64,000 bases of DNA from Erwinia sp. ErVv1 (GTDB lineage: Bacteria > Pseudomonadota > Gammaproteobacteria > Enterobacterales > Enterobacteriaceae). Every line of letters begins with the position of its first letter. The first letter of the stretch is position 1. The position numbers and the translations under genes were made by a program. Of this stretch, positions 9,874 to 20,041 are shown in pieces. Below the pieces are notes generated by a model. That model worked only from the letters and a program-made list of their open reading frames with translations. It was not told where the DNA came from and did no database searches. The stretch lies in contig NZ_CDPK01000005.1 of assembly GCF_900068895.1 (NCBI RefSeq), positions 224,124 through 288,123 of the forward strand, given 5' to 3'.

Positions 9874-12228
9874 ATGAATCCTGAGCGTTCTGAACGCATT
9901 GAAATCCCTGTGTTGCCGTTGCGTGACGTAGTGGTTTATCCGCACATGGTAATTCCGTTGTTTGTCGGTCGTGAGAAATCGATTCGCTGCCTTGAAGCCG
10001 CTATGGATCATGATAAAAAAATCATGCTGGTCGCTCAGAAAGAAGCTTCAACGGATGAACCTGACATTAACGATCTCTTCTCAGTAGGGACCGTCGCCTC
10101 CATTCTGCAAATGCTGAAGCTGCCTGACGGCACCGTTAAAGTGCTGGTTGAAGGCTTACAGCGTGCGCACATTACGACGCTTGGCGATAATGGCGATCAT
10201 TTTACGGCCCAGGCTGAATATCTTGCTTCGCCTGAGATTGATGAGCGTGAGCAGGAAGTGCTGGTGCGTACCGCTATCAGCCAGTTTGAAGGCTATATCA
10301 AGCTGAATAAGAAAATCCCACCGGAAGTTCTGACCTCGTTAAACAGCATTGAAGATGCTGCGCGCCTGGCAGATACGGTGGCAGCGCATATGCCGCTTAA
10401 GCTTGCGGATAAGCAGTCCGTGTTGGAAATGTCCGACGTGAATGAACGTCTGGAATATCTGATGGCGATGATGGAGTCGGAAATCGACCTGTTACAGGTT
10501 GAAAAGCGCATTCGTAATCGTGTCAAAAAACAGATGGAAAAAAGCCAGCGCGAGTACTATCTGAATGAGCAGATGAAGGCTATTCAGAAAGAACTGGGCG
10601 AAATGGATGATGCGCCGGATGAAAATGAGGCGCTGAAGCGTAAAATCGACGCGGCTAAAATGCCGAAAGAAGCGCGCGAAAAAACCGAAGCCGAGTTGCA
10701 AAAGCTGAAAATGATGTCACCGATGTCGGCTGAAGCGACCGTGGTTCGCGGCTATATCGACTGGATGGTCCAGGTTCCGTGGAACGCTCGTAGCAAGGTG
10801 AAAAAAGACCTGCTGAAAGCCCAGGAAACCCTGGATACCGATCACTTCGGACTGGAGCGGGTCAAGGATCGTATTCTTGAGTATTTAGCGGTACAGAGTC
10901 GCGTCAGCAAAATCAAAGGCCCGATTTTGTGCCTGGTTGGACCTCCGGGCGTGGGTAAAACCTCGCTGGGACAGTCTATTGCTAAAGCCACCGGACGCAA
11001 ATATGTCCGTATGGCGCTGGGCGGCGTGCGTGACGAGGCGGAAATTCGCGGTCATCGCCGAACCTATATTGGCTCTATGCCCGGCAAACTGATTCAAAAA
11101 ATGGCCAAGGTTGGGGTGAAGAACCCGCTGTTCCTGCTGGATGAGATCGACAAAATGTCTTCGGACATGCGCGGCGATCCTGCATCAGCGCTGCTGGAAG
11201 TGCTCGATCCGGAACAGAACATTGCCTTCAACGATCACTATCTGGAAGTGGATTACGATCTGTCAGATGTGATGTTCGTGGCAACGTCCAACTCGATGAA
11301 TATCCCGGCACCGCTGCTGGATCGAATGGAAGTGATTCGTCTGTCCGGCTATACCGAAGATGAAAAGCTCAATATCGCTAAACAGCATTTGCTGTCGAAG
11401 CAGATTGAACGTAACGCGCTGAAAAGCAGCGAAATCACCGTCGATGATAGCGCGATTGTGGGCATTATCCGTTATTACACCCGCGAAGCCGGCGTGCGTA
11501 GCCTTGAGCGTGAGCTGTCTAAACTGTGCCGTAAGGCGGTGAAGACGCTGCTGATGGACAAAACCGTCAAGCATATCGAAATTAACGCTGATAACCTGAA
11601 GGATTTCCTTGGGGTGCAGCGCTTCGATTACGGTCGCGCCGACAGTGAAAATCGCGTAGGTCAGGTGACCGGTCTGGCATGGACGGAAGTGGGTGGCGAT
11701 CTGCTGACCATCGAAACGGCCTGCGTACCGGGGAAAGGTAAGCTGAGCTATACCGGTTCGCTGGGCGAGGTGATGCAGGAGTCGATTCAGGCTGCACTGA
11801 CCGTAGTCCGTGCGCGTGCCGAAAAGCTGGGGATCAACGGGGACTTCTACGAAAAACGTGATATTCACGTTCACGTACCCGAAGGTGCCACGCCGAAGGA
11901 TGGCCCGAGTGCGGGTATAGCGATGTGTACCGCGCTGGTCTCCTGCCTGACGGGTAATCCGGTTCGTGCGGACGTTGCGATGACAGGAGAAATTACCCTG
12001 CGTGGCCAGGTTCTGCCAATAGGCGGTCTGAAGGAAAAACTGCTGGCTGCCCATCGCGGTGGTATTAAAACGGTCCTGATCCCTGACGAAAATAAGCGTG
12101 ATTTGGAAGAGATCCCTGATAACGTCATCGCCGATCTCGACATTCATCCGGTTAAGCGTATTGAAGAAGTCTTAACGCTGGCCCTTGTCAATGCGCCTTA
12201 CGGCATGCAGGTAGCCACGGCTAAATGA
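9874..12228 (+). CDS. lon: ATP-dependent protease Lon
   Basis: Cytosolic AAA+ serine protease that degrades misfolded and regulatory proteins. 784 aa, identical in length to E. coli Lon. An N-terminal substrate domain and a central coiled coil precede the AAA+ module with Walker A GPPGVGKT near 356-363. The C-terminal protease domain carries the Ser-Lys dyad S679 (PKDGPSAG) and K722 ([10 protein letters not shown]). It has its own heat-shock promoter and a strong terminator. Confidence 0.98.
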   Translation: MNPERSERIEIPVLPLRDVVVYPHMVIPLFVGREKSIRCLEAAMDHDKKIMLVAQKEASTDEPDINDLFSVGTVASILQMLKLPDGTVKVLVEGLQRAHITTLGDNGDHFTAQAEYLASPEIDEREQEVLVRTAISQFEGYIKLNKKIPPEVLTSLNSIEDAARLADTVAAHMPLKLADKQSVLEMSDVNERLEYLMAMMESEIDLLQVEKRIRNRVKKQMEKSQREYYLNEQMKAIQKELGEMDDAPDENEALKRKIDAAKMPKEAREKTEAELQKLKMMSPMSAEATVVRGYIDWMVQVPWNARSKVKKDLLKAQETLDTDHFGLERVKDRILEYLAVQSRVSKIKGPILCLVGPPGVGKTSLGQSIAKATGRKYVRMALGGVRDEAEIRGHRRTYIGSMPGKLIQKMAKVGVKNPLFLLDEIDKMSSDMRGDPASALLEVLDPEQNIAFNDHYLEVDYDLSDVMFVATSNSMNIPAPLLDRMEVIRLSGYTEDEKLNIAKQHLLSKQIERNALKSSEITVDDSAIVGIIRYYTREAGVRSLERELSKLCRKAVKTLLMDKTVKHIEINADNLKDFLGVQRFDYGRADSENRVGQVTGLAWTEVGGDLLTIETACVPGKGKLSYTGSLGEVMQESIQAALTVVRARAEKLGINGDFYEKRDIHVHVPEGATPKDGPSAGIAMCTALVSCLTGNPVRADVAMTGEITLRGQVLPIGGLKEKLLAAHRGGIKTVLIPDENKRDLEEIPDNVIADLDIHPVKRIEEVLTLALVNAPYGMQVATAK

Positions 12229-12259
12229 TGATTTAAGACAAAAACAGGACGAAACAAGG

Positions 12260-12295
12260 GCTGGCAGGCAAATTGGGGCTTGCCAGCTTTTTTTT
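12260..12295 (+). terminator. lon terminator
   Basis: GCTGGCA (12260-12266) pairs with TGCCAGC (12281-12287), followed by eight T. Confidence 0.92.
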
Positions 12296-12450
12296 GTGCC
12301 GTTAATTTAGATAGCTGTCTGACTCGGGCTGGCAAAATCCACTGGATGACCGTGCCCGAGACAGGTTAACGCTATCTTGATAACTAACGCGCGTTTGTTG
12401 TCGGCGGGAAGCCCGAACGCGATGTAAATAATAATAGAGGGGATGATAGA

Positions 12451-12723
12451 GTGAATAAGTCACAGTTGATCGACAAAATCGCTGCAGGTGCTGACATTTC
12501 TAAAGCCGCAGCAGGACGTGTATTAGATGCATTTATGGAATCTGTATCAGAATCTCTGAAGTCTGGCGATGAAGTGGCGCTGGTTGGTTTTGGTACCTTC
12601 TCCGTGCGCGATCGCGCAGAGCGCACCGGCCGCAATCCGCAGACGGGTAAAGAGATTACTATCCCAGCGGGTAAAGTACCTGGCTTCCGTGCCGGTAAAG
12701 CGCTGAAAGACGCGGTTAACTAA
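12451..12723 (+). CDS. hupB: DNA-binding protein HU-beta
   Basis: Nucleoid protein HU-beta, 90 aa, which bends DNA as a homodimer or as a heterodimer with HU-alpha. The signature [10 protein letters not shown] and the proline-tipped arm ([11 protein letters not shown]) are intact. Translation starts at GTG (12451), as in E. coli hupB, after a GAGGGG ribosome site. Own terminator at 12797-12827. Confidence 0.97.
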   Translation: MNKSQLIDKIAAGADISKAAAGRVLDAFMESVSESLKSGDEVALVGFGTFSVRDRAERTGRNPQTGKEITIPAGKVPGFRAGKALKDAVN

Positions 12724-12796
12724 CTGCGGTATGCACCACCAGAGCATTTTCTTTGGTGGAGTGAGGATTGTCATCGCGTTCTCATGTACCATACTG

Positions 12797-12827
12797 GGCA
12801 CATCACAATTCTGATGTGCCTTTTTTT
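12797..12827 (+). terminator. hupB terminator
   Basis: GGCACATCA (12797-12805) pairs with TGATGTGCC (12812-12820), followed by seven T. Confidence 0.92.
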
Positions 12828-12973
12828 ATCTATCAATGACAAACGCGTAGCGCGTTGGTCAACATGGCGTGAAGGAGCAGGGCTTAATCACGCAGTGGCG
12901 CGAAACGTCCCCGGGAATGTGGGTCGTAGCGCTAACGGTTTATATTCACACTACAGCGGAGTGTTGTCACACC

Positions 12974-14845
12974 ATGATGGACAATTTACGTGCGGCATCG
13001 AACCATGTCGTGCTCAAAATTATACTGGGTTTGATCATCCTTTCTTTCGTCCTGACCGGGGTGGGCAACTACCTGATCGGCGGTAACGGTGATTTTGCTG
13101 CAAAGGTTAACGGTGACGAAATCAGCCGGGCACAGCTTGAAAGGGCTTTTTCCAGCGAGCGTTCACGTCAGCAGCAAATGCTGGGCGAACAGTTCTCAAC
13201 CCTGGCCAGCAATCCAGGCTATATGCAGCAGATTCGTCAGCAGGCGCTTTCCCAGCTGATTGATGAAAAGCTGCTGGATCAGTACGCGAAAACGTTGAAG
13301 CTGGCTATCAGCGACGATCAGATTAAGCAGGCTATCTTTTCTCAGCCCGCTTTCCAGACTGACGGTAAATTCGATAACGCCAAATATCTCGGCCTTATCA
13401 ATAATATGGGCTTCTCTGCCGATCAGTATGCAGAAGCACTGCGCAAACAGCTGACTACACAGCAGCTGATCACCTCCGTTACCGGCACTGACTTTATGCT
13501 GAATGGCGAAACGGATGCGCTCGCGGCGCTGGTGGCTCAACAGCGCCAGGTTCGCGAGGCGACAATTAACGTGGGTGCGCTTGTAGCGAAGCAGGCCGTC
13601 ACTGACGAAGACGTTAAAAACTATTACGAGCAAAACAAAAACAGCTTTATGTCTCCTGAGCAGTATCGGGTGAGTTACATCAAGCTGGATGCGGCCTCGC
13701 TGCACGAAAACGTCAGCGAGAGCGAAATCAGAAGCTGGTACGATCAACATCAGTCTGACTACACCCAGCCTGAGCGCACCCGCTACAGCATTATCCAGAC
13801 CAAAACCGATGCTGAAGCACAGGCACTGCTGGCCGAGCTTAAAAAGGGCGGTGATTTTGCCGCGCTGGCGAAAGCGAAATCCAGCGATCCTATCTCGGCT
13901 CGTCACGGCGGGGATATGGGTTGGCTTGAGCCGGACACCACGCCAGATGAGCTGAAAAGCGCCGGTCTGAAAGAGAAAGGCCAGCTTTCTGGCGTCATTA
14001 AATCGTCCGTCGGTTTCATTATTGCCCGCCTGGATGATATCCAGCCGCAGCAAATTAAGCCGTACTCTGCCGTTCACGAAGATATCGCGGCGAAGGTGAA
14101 GCAGGAAAAAGCCATTGATGCTTACTACAAGTTACAGCAGAAAGTAAGCGAGGCGGCCAGCAACGACAACGAATCCCTGGCGGGTGCTGAAGAGGTTGCG
14201 GGCGTTAAGGCTGTTGAAACCGGCTGGTTCAGCCATGACAACGTGCCTGCTGAACTTAACTTCAAACCCGTTCAGCAGGCCATCTTCAATGGCGGCCTGG
14301 TAGGGGATAACGGTGCACCGGGAAGCAATTCTGACATCATCACCGTTGATGGCGATCGTGCTTTTGTCCTGCGCGTGAGCGAGCATAAAGCTGAAGCAGT
14401 GAAACCGCTGAGTGAAGTGACCGCACAGATTACTGATACGCTGAAAACTGAGAAGGCTCAGCAGGAAGCGAAGGCGCTGGCTGACAAACTCCTGGCCGCG
14501 CTTAAAGCTGGCAAAGGCGAGCAGGCAATGAAAGCGGCTAACCTGAGCTTCGGTCAGCAGCAAACGCTTAGCCGTAACGGCCAGGATGCCATCACTCAGG
14601 CGGTCTTTGCTATGACGCCTCCTGCGAAGGATCAACCGTCATGGGGCGTAAGCGAAGATGGTCAGGGCAATGTCGTCCTTATCGCGCTCGACAACGTGAA
14701 AACGGGCACCATGCCGGACGCGCAGAAGCAGGCCATGGTTCAGGGCGTCACGCAGAATAATGCGCAAATCGCGTTTGAAGCATTGCTGAGTAACCTGCGC
14801 AAAGAAGGTAAAATTAAGTACGGTGCAGCGGCACAGGCTCAGTAA
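12974..14845 (+). CDS. ppiD: periplasmic folding chaperone PpiD
   Basis: Inner-membrane-anchored SurA-like chaperone at the Sec translocon exit. The start MMDNLRAASN at 12974 gives 623 aa, exactly the E. coli length. One N-terminal helix (about 15-35) anchors a periplasmic region with a central parvulin-type domain (around 265-360, with ISARHGGDMGWLE) flanked by SurA-like helices. The open frame continues upstream to 12869, but that extension is not family-like. Terminator at 14878-14903. Confidence 0.96.
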   Translation: MMDNLRAASNHVVLKIILGLIILSFVLTGVGNYLIGGNGDFAAKVNGDEISRAQLERAFSSERSRQQQMLGEQFSTLASNPGYMQQIRQQALSQLIDEKLLDQYAKTLKLAISDDQIKQAIFSQPAFQTDGKFDNAKYLGLINNMGFSADQYAEALRKQLTTQQLITSVTGTDFMLNGETDALAALVAQQRQVREATINVGALVAKQAVTDEDVKNYYEQNKNSFMSPEQYRVSYIKLDAASLHENVSESEIRSWYDQHQSDYTQPERTRYSIIQTKTDAEAQALLAELKKGGDFAALAKAKSSDPISARHGGDMGWLEPDTTPDELKSAGLKEKGQLSGVIKSSVGFIIARLDDIQPQQIKPYSAVHEDIAAKVKQEKAIDAYYKLQQKVSEAASNDNESLAGAEEVAGVKAVETGWFSHDNVPAELNFKPVQQAIFNGGLVGDNGAPGSNSDIITVDGDRAFVLRVSEHKAEAVKPLSEVTAQITDTLKTEKAQQEAKALADKLLAALKAGKGEQAMKAANLSFGQQQTLSRNGQDAITQAVFAMTPPAKDQPSWGVSEDGQGNVVLIALDNVKTGTMPDAQKQAMVQGVTQNNAQIAFEALLSNLRKEGKIKYGAAAQAQ

Positions 14846-14877
14846 GCCCCGCAGTTTTTTTGCAACGTACTGAAAAA

Positions 14878-14903
14878 GAAAAGGCCGCATTCGCGGCCTT
14901 TTC
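14878..14903 (+). terminator. ppiD terminator
   Basis: GAAAAGGCCGC pairs with GCGGCCTTTTC across an ATTC loop. Confidence 0.88.
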
Positions 14904-14984
14904 CATTTCTGTTATCCGCCGTTTGTATCCGCACTGCCTCTGACCTAGTTTGGACGTGCTGTCAAATACACGGAGGAAAACAGC

Positions 14985-15320
14985 ATGAAACACCTTTCAC
15001 TGTCTGCACTATTTTTTGCTTTAGCCCTTAGCCCTCTGGCTCTCTCAGTGGCACAGGCAGAAACCGCGACCAGCCGGGGCGCTGAGCCGGGCCTACAGAT
15101 GGAATCAGGCCGAACGACCACGGACGGGCAAATCAGTATTAATCACGCCACTGCGGAAGAGTTTGCCGCGGCGCTTAACGGGGTAGGCCTGAAAAAGGCA
15201 GAAGCCATTGTCAGCTACCGCGATCGCTACGGAGCCTTCACGCAAATCGAACAGTTAAAAGAGGTTCCCGGTATGGGTAACGCCCTGGTGGAGCGAAATC
15301 TGTCGCGGCTTAAATTGTGA
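14985..15320 (+). CDS. ybaV: helix-hairpin-helix protein, ComEA-like
   Basis: 111-aa exported protein with a cleavable signal peptide (about residues 1-25, ending SVAQA) and a ComEA-type helix-hairpin-helix domain, INHATAEEFAAALNGVGLKK through VPGMGNALVERN. Such domains bind DNA non-specifically. In E. coli YbaV the role is not settled. It is slightly shorter than E. coli YbaV (123 aa). GGAGG lies 7 bases before the ATG. Confidence 0.93.
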   Translation: MKHLSLSALFFALALSPLALSVAQAETATSRGAEPGLQMESGRTTTDGQISINHATAEEFAAALNGVGLKKAEAIVSYRDRYGAFTQIEQLKEVPGMGNALVERNLSRLKL

Positions 15321-15378
15321 TCTGCTTCGCGGGATCCACCGCTTTCCCGTCAGATGTTCTGACTGCCTGCTAATCTTG

Positions 15379-15395
15379 AGGAGGTCATACCAGTG
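15379..15395 (-). promoter_or_regulatory. candidate FadR operator upstream of fadM
   Basis: Read on the minus strand, CTGGTATGACCTCCT aligns with the FadR 17-mer consensus at the CTGGT and GAC core. It ends 29 bases before the fadM ATG. E. coli fadM is a FadR-repressed gene, so position and function agree. The same bases contain a GAGGAGGT ribosome site, discussed in the findings. Confidence 0.6.
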
Positions 15396-15424
15396 GGTAT
15401 GGCCCTCTTAATGGCTGAGTGATT

Positions 15425-15901
15425 ATGCACACAACAATAAAAGTACGTGGTTACCACCTCGATATTTATCAGCACGTCAACAATGCTCGCTATCTGGAAT
15501 TTCTGGAGGAAGCGCGCTGGGAATGGCTGGAGAATCTGGAATCGTTCCACTGGCTTAACGATAACCATCTGGCTTTTGTGGTCGTGAACATCAACATCAA
15601 CTATCGGCGGCCCGCCGTTATGGGTGACGTACTGCAGATAGAGAGTCAGCTTGTACAACTGGGAGGAAAAAGTGGGGTCATTGGTCAGACGGTGACGCTG
15701 GCACCGAACGGCGAGGTAGTGGCTGACGCCATGCTGACCTTCGTTTGCATCGATCTGCGCACGCAAAAAGCGCAGCCGATGGAGGGCGATTTAAAGCGCA
15801 GGATGGAAGCAATGCTTACAGCCCGGGTCGACACGAAACAGATGCCTGCATCCCGAGCCGGCCAGAAAGAGATGTCAGCATCACGAGCCGACCAGAAATA
15901 G
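15425..15901 (+). CDS. fadM: long-chain acyl-CoA thioesterase FadM
   Basis: Hot-dog-fold thioesterase that hydrolyses long-chain acyl-CoA by-products of beta-oxidation. Residues 1-130 match E. coli FadM closely (KVRGYHLDIYQHVNNARYLE, with the Asp-containing 4HBT motif, and NININYRRPAV). The ATG at 15425 is chosen by homology; its local ribosome site is weak and may depend on the short upstream frame. The protein is 158 aa against 132 in E. coli. The extra tail ends in two tandem decapeptides, QMPASRAGQK and EMSASRADQK, which look lineage-specific and disordered. Confidence 0.93.
   Translation: MHTTIKVRGYHLDIYQHVNNARYLEFLEEARWEWLENLESFHWLNDNHLAFVVVNININYRRPAVMGDVLQIESQLVQLGGKSGVIGQTVTLAPNGEVVADAMLTFVCIDLRTQKAQPMEGDLKRRMEAMLTARVDTKQMPASRAGQKEMSASRADQK
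15839..15898 (+). repeat. two 30-bp tandem repeats at the 3' end of fadM
   Basis: Units 15839-15868 and 15869-15898 are in register and encode QMPASRAGQK and EMSASRADQK. They immediately precede the TAG stop. Confidence 0.85.
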
Positions 15902-15907
15902 AGGCTT

Positions 15908-16603
15908 TCAGCTTAAGCCAGTTTTACGCTTCATCTCCTGCATAATGGCCTCTTTTTGATCGAGATATTCCTGCAAACCACGGGCCCTCAGGTTGCAGGC
16001 AGCGCACTCTGTGCAACCTGCACCTTTAATGCCGTTATAGCAGGTTAAGGTTTCGCTGCGTACCAAAGGCAAGTGCTGCCAGTAGTCGGCGAGCGCCCAG
16101 GTTTCTGCCTTATTCAGCCACATCAGCGGCGTTTCAAAGCGAACGTTGCGAGCCATGCCCAGGGTAACTGCGTGATTGAGGGCCTTAACAAATTCATCCC
16201 GGCAGTCGGGATAGCCAGAAAAGTCAGTTTCACAGACCCCGGTGATCACGGCTTCTGCTTCTACCTGATAAGCATAAATTGCTGCCAGAGTTAAGAACAG
16301 AATGTTGCGACCCGGTACAAAGGTACTGGGAAGACCCGTGGCATCAGGGTTCCAGGCAGGGACAGGGATGCTGTCGCGCGTCAGGCTGCTGATTGCCAGC
16401 TCATTAAGGAGCGTAACGTCCAGCACCTTATGCGCCCGCGCGCCCAGAGATTGAGAAAGCGCTGCAGCCACCTCAATTTCTTCCCGGTGACGCTGACCGT
16501 AATCAAAGGTGACACAATGCACTTCGTCATACTGTTTCAACGCCTGTATCAAACAGGTGGTTGAATCCTGACCACCGCTAAAGACCACTACTGCACGTTT
16601 CAT
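15908..16603 (-). CDS. queC: 7-cyano-7-deazaguanine synthase QueC
   Basis: Converts 7-carboxy-7-deazaguanine to preQ0 with ATP and ammonia, a step of queuosine biosynthesis. The PP-loop SGGQDS is at residues 9-14. The zinc cysteines are in [17 protein letters not shown] near the C-terminus. Starting at 16603 gives 231 aa, the E. coli length, with TAAGG 8 bases upstream. An in-frame ATG at 16621 would put that ribosome site inside the gene. Convergent with fadM. Confidence 0.96.
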   Translation of the reverse strand: MKRAVVVFSGGQDSTTCLIQALKQYDEVHCVTFDYGQRHREEIEVAAALSQSLGARAHKVLDVTLLNELAISSLTRDSIPVPAWNPDATGLPSTFVPGRNILFLTLAAIYAYQVEAEAVITGVCETDFSGYPDCRDEFVKALNHAVTLGMARNVRFETPLMWLNKAETWALADYWQHLPLVRSETLTCYNGIKGAGCTECAACNLRARGLQEYLDQKEAIMQEMKRKTGLS

Positions 16604-16713
16604 ACTTTTAACCTTATTCATTTATTGCGGCCTATGGTAATCCCTGCCGCGGCAGAAGGGTAGCCTCAGCGCCAGGCCAGGTGGCGAAACGGCGCAGGCC
16701 GGGCAAAAATGGG

Positions 16714-17658
16714 CTACATCTTCTGCAAATTTTTGACGGATTCAGCGCCGCATGCCATTTTTTCCACTGCGGGCGAACGTTTGAAAAGCGTCAGCAGTAT
16801 TCCGCTAAGGAACGGCAGCATGAGCCACAGCGACTGCGGAGAGATGGGGTTACCGTTTATTGCGGCTTCCAGCGCAATGGCAATCAGCGGAAACACAAGG
16901 AAGACCAGTGATGCCTGAAAGGCTCTGGCCAGCTTTTGCAACAAAAAATAGCACAGGATACCGGCTACGCCTGCCACCACGCCAAGATAGACGATTGCCA
17001 TTAATGCACCCTGAGTAAAGTCCGCCACGCTGGGTTTTTCAACCAGCCACCCCGTGGCGGTAAGCATCATCCCGGCCATCAGGCAGGGCAGGGCGTTATA
17101 GGTCATGACGGATACCTGATGGCAGCGCTTTTTACACTGCACGTACATAATCGCATGCAGACAGACTGCTGCGATCAGTGCCAGCACGCCTGTAAAAAGG
17201 CTACCGTCATGCTGGTGCGATTCCAGCCAGATAATAGCGGCCAGCGCGGTCAGACTAATCGCTAACCCACAGACCTGCTGCAGCGAGGTACTCTCTTTGA
17301 GAAAGATAATGGAGGCGGCCAGTACCGCCGCAGGCATGGTTGAAAAAATGATGGCGGCAAGGCTGGATGAAGTATATCGCTCCCCAAATATCATCAGGGT
17401 AAAGGGGATCGCAAAGTAGAAGATCGTGACGGCAGCCTGAAACAGCCGACTGCCGCGAGGAAACAGAAAGGGTGCCTTCATTATCCAGCACAGCAATAGC
17501 AGAAAAGGGGCAGCCGAAAGAAAACGTAATCCGGTGGCGAAAAGTGGAGGTACTGACCCGACGGCTATTTTCATGGCCATCCACGTTGTTCCCCAAGTTA
17601 ATGAAACGACGATAAACAGCAGAACAATAATCAATTTTCTATAAGAGTGCGTTTGCAT
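16714..17658 (-). CDS. DMT-superfamily (EamA) transporter
   Basis: Ten-helix drug/metabolite transporter of about 314 aa with two EamA repeats (roughly 10-145 and 160-295). The first helix has the typical SLTWGTTWMAMKIA. The ATG at 17658 is preferred over 17685 because GAAGGA lies 6 bases upstream. It is divergent from decR. Here E. coli has ybaE and cof instead, so the gene is an Erwiniaceae-type replacement at this locus. Substrate unknown; amino-acid or metabolite efflux is only a guess. Confidence 0.88.
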   Translation of the reverse strand: MQTHSYRKLIIVLLFIVVSLTWGTTWMAMKIAVGSVPPLFATGLRFLSAAPFLLLLCWIMKAPFLFPRGSRLFQAAVTIFYFAIPFTLMIFGERYTSSSLAAIIFSTMPAAVLAASIIFLKESTSLQQVCGLAISLTALAAIIWLESHQHDGSLFTGVLALIAAVCLHAIMYVQCKKRCHQVSVMTYNALPCLMAGMMLTATGWLVEKPSVADFTQGALMAIVYLGVVAGVAGILCYFLLQKLARAFQASLVFLVFPLIAIALEAAINGNPISPQSLWLMLPFLSGILLTLFKRSPAVEKMACGAESVKNLQKM

Positions 17659-17753
17659 AAATGATCCTTCAGTAACCGTTGGCACAGGTTAGCGAATTAT
17701 CCTGAGCAATTTTTGCTATACTGATGGCGTCAATTTGGGGATGAGGAGAAAAA

Positions 17754-18224
17754 ATGCCTGATTCAGCGCTGGATAAGAAGGATTTTTTGCTCCTTTCACT
17801 GCTTCAACAGGATTGTACGCTCTCATTGCAGGCGCTGGCGGATGCCGTACACCTGACCACCACACCCTGCTGGAAGCGCTTGAAACGCCTGGAGGATGAA
17901 GGCTATATTCGCGGACGGGTAGCGCTGCTTGATGCGGATAAGCTGGCACTGTCATTAACCGCCTTTATGCTGATTAAAACGCAGCAGCACAGCAGCAGCT
18001 GGTACCAACAATTCGTTGAGGTTGTGAAGGCGATGCCGGAAGTGATGGGCTGCTACCGTATGGCGGGCGAATATGACTACCTGCTGCGGGTCCAGGTCGC
18101 CGATATGAAAACCTATGACGCTTTTTATAAACGTTTGGTGAACGGTGTTCCAGGTTTACTTGATGTGACTTCGAGCTTTGCCATGGAAGAGATAAAATAC
18201 ACCACGGCACTTCCGCTAAGCTGA
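17754..18224 (+). CDS. decR: Lrp/AsnC-family regulator DecR
   Basis: 156-aa Lrp/AsnC regulator closely matching E. coli DecR (YbaO), which activates cysteine detoxification by inducing a cysteine desulfidase. An N-terminal winged helix ([25 protein letters not shown], residues 23-47) is followed by the RAM/Lrp ligand-binding domain ([13 protein letters not shown]). It lies upstream of mdlAB as in E. coli. GAGGAG precedes the ATG. Confidence 0.94.
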   Translation: MPDSALDKKDFLLLSLLQQDCTLSLQALADAVHLTTTPCWKRLKRLEDEGYIRGRVALLDADKLALSLTAFMLIKTQQHSSSWYQQFVEVVKAMPEVMGCYRMAGEYDYLLRVQVADMKTYDAFYKRLVNGVPGLLDVTSSFAMEEIKYTTALPLS

Positions 18225-18271
18225 TGGTTACGTATTGATGTTGAGGCTTACCCCTATCCAGGACGGTTTTT

Positions 18272-20041
18272 GTGCGATTGTTTAAGCAATTAAGCTGGTA
18301 TTTTATTCGTGAATGGCGGCGCTATTTGGGCGCGGTGTTCCTGCTAATCATCATTGCTCTGCTGCAACTGCTGCCGCCCAAAATCGTCGGTATCATTGTT
18401 GATGGTGCCACAGCGCATCGGATGCATACTTCTGGAATTATCATGTGGGTTGGCGTGATGCTGCTCACCGCTGTGGTGGTATATCTTCTCCGCTACGTAT
18501 GGCGCGTACTGCTGTTTGGCGCTTCCTATCAGCTTGCAGTGGAGCTTCGGCAGGATTTCTACCGTCAGCTCAGCCGTCAGCCGCCAGAATTTTACTTGCG
18601 ACACCGTACCGGCGATCTGATTGCCCGCGCGACCAATGACGTTGACCGGGTGGTATTTGCGGCTGGCGAAGGCGTGCTGACGCTGGTTGATTCGCTGGTA
18701 ATGGGCATGGCGGTGCTGATTGTCATGAGTACCCAAATTAGCTGGCAGCTTACGCTGCTGGCACTTCTGCCCATGCCAGTGATGGCGGTGGTGATTAAGC
18801 GCTACGGTGACCAACTGCATCAGCGATTTAAGGCGGCGCAGGCGGCATTCTCTTCCCTTAACGACCAGACGCAGCAGAGCCTGACCAGTATTCGTATGAT
18901 TAAGGCGTTCGGACTGGAAGACAACCAGTCCGGGCAGTTTGCCGCGGCCGCGCGTGATACCGGGCAAAAAAATCTGCGTGTCGCCCGCGTGGATGCCCGC
19001 TTTGATCCCACCATCTATATTGCCATTGGCATGTCGAATTTGTTGACGTTCGTCGGAGGCAGCTGGCTGGTCTGGCATGAACAGCTGACGCTGGGGCAGT
19101 TAACCAGCTTTGTGATGTATCTTGGCCTGATGATCTGGCCAATGCTAGCCCTGGCGTGGATGTTCAACATCGTCGAGCGCGGAAGCGCGGCGTGGAGCCG
19201 TATACGCTCCCTGCTGGCAGAGATGCCGGGCGTTGAGGATGGCACCAAAGTTCCCCCGACGGATCGCGGTCAGTTGCAGATCGCCGTGCGGGAATTTAGC
19301 TATCCCGGTGCAAATCGCCCCTCGCTAAAACATATTAACGTCAGCCTGAAACCGGGCCAGATGTTAGGGCTGTGTGGCCCAACCGGCGCCGGGAAAAGCA
19401 CCTTGCTCAGTCTTATCCAGCGACATTTCGATATTGCGCAGGGCGATATTCGCTTTCATGGCATTCCACTGACGCAGCTGCGGCTGGATAGCTGGCGCAG
19501 CCGATTAGCCGTGGTCAGCCAGACGCCGTTTCTCTTCTCTGATTCGGTCGCCAACAATATCGCGCTGGGCAGGCCGGGTGCCAGTCAGAGCGACATTGAG
19601 CAGGCGGCGAAGCTGGCCTACGTTCATGAGGATATTCTTCGCCTGCCCCAGGGCTATTCCACGGAGGTCGGTGAGCGTGGCGTTATGCTTTCCGGTGGTC
19701 AGAAGCAGCGTATTTCCATTGCCCGGGCGCTGCTGCTGAATGCTGAAATCCTGATACTGGACGATGCGCTTAGCGCAGTGGATGGCCGCACCGAACATCA
19801 GATATTGCAAAACCTGCGGCGCTGGGGTGAGGGAAGAACCATTATCATCGCTGCCCATCGCCTTTCTGCACTCAGCGAGGCAAATGAAATACTGGTTATG
19901 CAGAAGGGAACGGTCGCCCAGCGTGGACAGCATGAGGCGCTGGCCGCAACGCCGGGATGGTATCAGGAGATGTACCGCTATCAGCAGCTTGAAGCAGCGC
20001 TTGATGAAGATGAGACCGTGAAGGAAACAGGCAATGAATAA
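18272..20041 (+). CDS. mdlA: ABC-type multidrug half-transporter MdlA
   Basis: Type IV ABC exporter half-molecule, 589 aa, that probably pairs with MdlB. N-terminal six-helix domain, then an NBD with Walker A GPTGAGKS, signature LSGGQKQR and Walker [13 protein letters not shown]. The catalytic Glu after Walker B is replaced by Asp, so this site may be a degenerate half. It starts with GTG at 18272 and overlaps mdlB by 8 bases, implying coupled translation. Confidence 0.95.
   Translation: MRLFKQLSWYFIREWRRYLGAVFLLIIIALLQLLPPKIVGIIVDGATAHRMHTSGIIMWVGVMLLTAVVVYLLRYVWRVLLFGASYQLAVELRQDFYRQLSRQPPEFYLRHRTGDLIARATNDVDRVVFAAGEGVLTLVDSLVMGMAVLIVMSTQISWQLTLLALLPMPVMAVVIKRYGDQLHQRFKAAQAAFSSLNDQTQQSLTSIRMIKAFGLEDNQSGQFAAAARDTGQKNLRVARVDARFDPTIYIAIGMSNLLTFVGGSWLVWHEQLTLGQLTSFVMYLGLMIWPMLALAWMFNIVERGSAAWSRIRSLLAEMPGVEDGTKVPPTDRGQLQIAVREFSYPGANRPSLKHINVSLKPGQMLGLCGPTGAGKSTLLSLIQRHFDIAQGDIRFHGIPLTQLRLDSWRSRLAVVSQTPFLFSDSVANNIALGRPGASQSDIEQAAKLAYVHEDILRLPQGYSTEVGERGVMLSGGQKQRISIARALLLNAEILILDDALSAVDGRTEHQILQNLRRWGEGRTIIIAAHRLSALSEANEILVMQKGTVAQRGQHEALAATPGWYQEMYRYQQLEAALDEDETVKETGNE

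Noticed and set aside
11263..12147. 294-codon frame opposite lon
   Set aside because: Shadow frame inside a conserved gene with intact catalytic residues on the other strand.
12869..12973. 35-residue N-terminal extension of PpiD
   Set aside because: Not family-like; the MMDNLR start gives the exact E. coli length.
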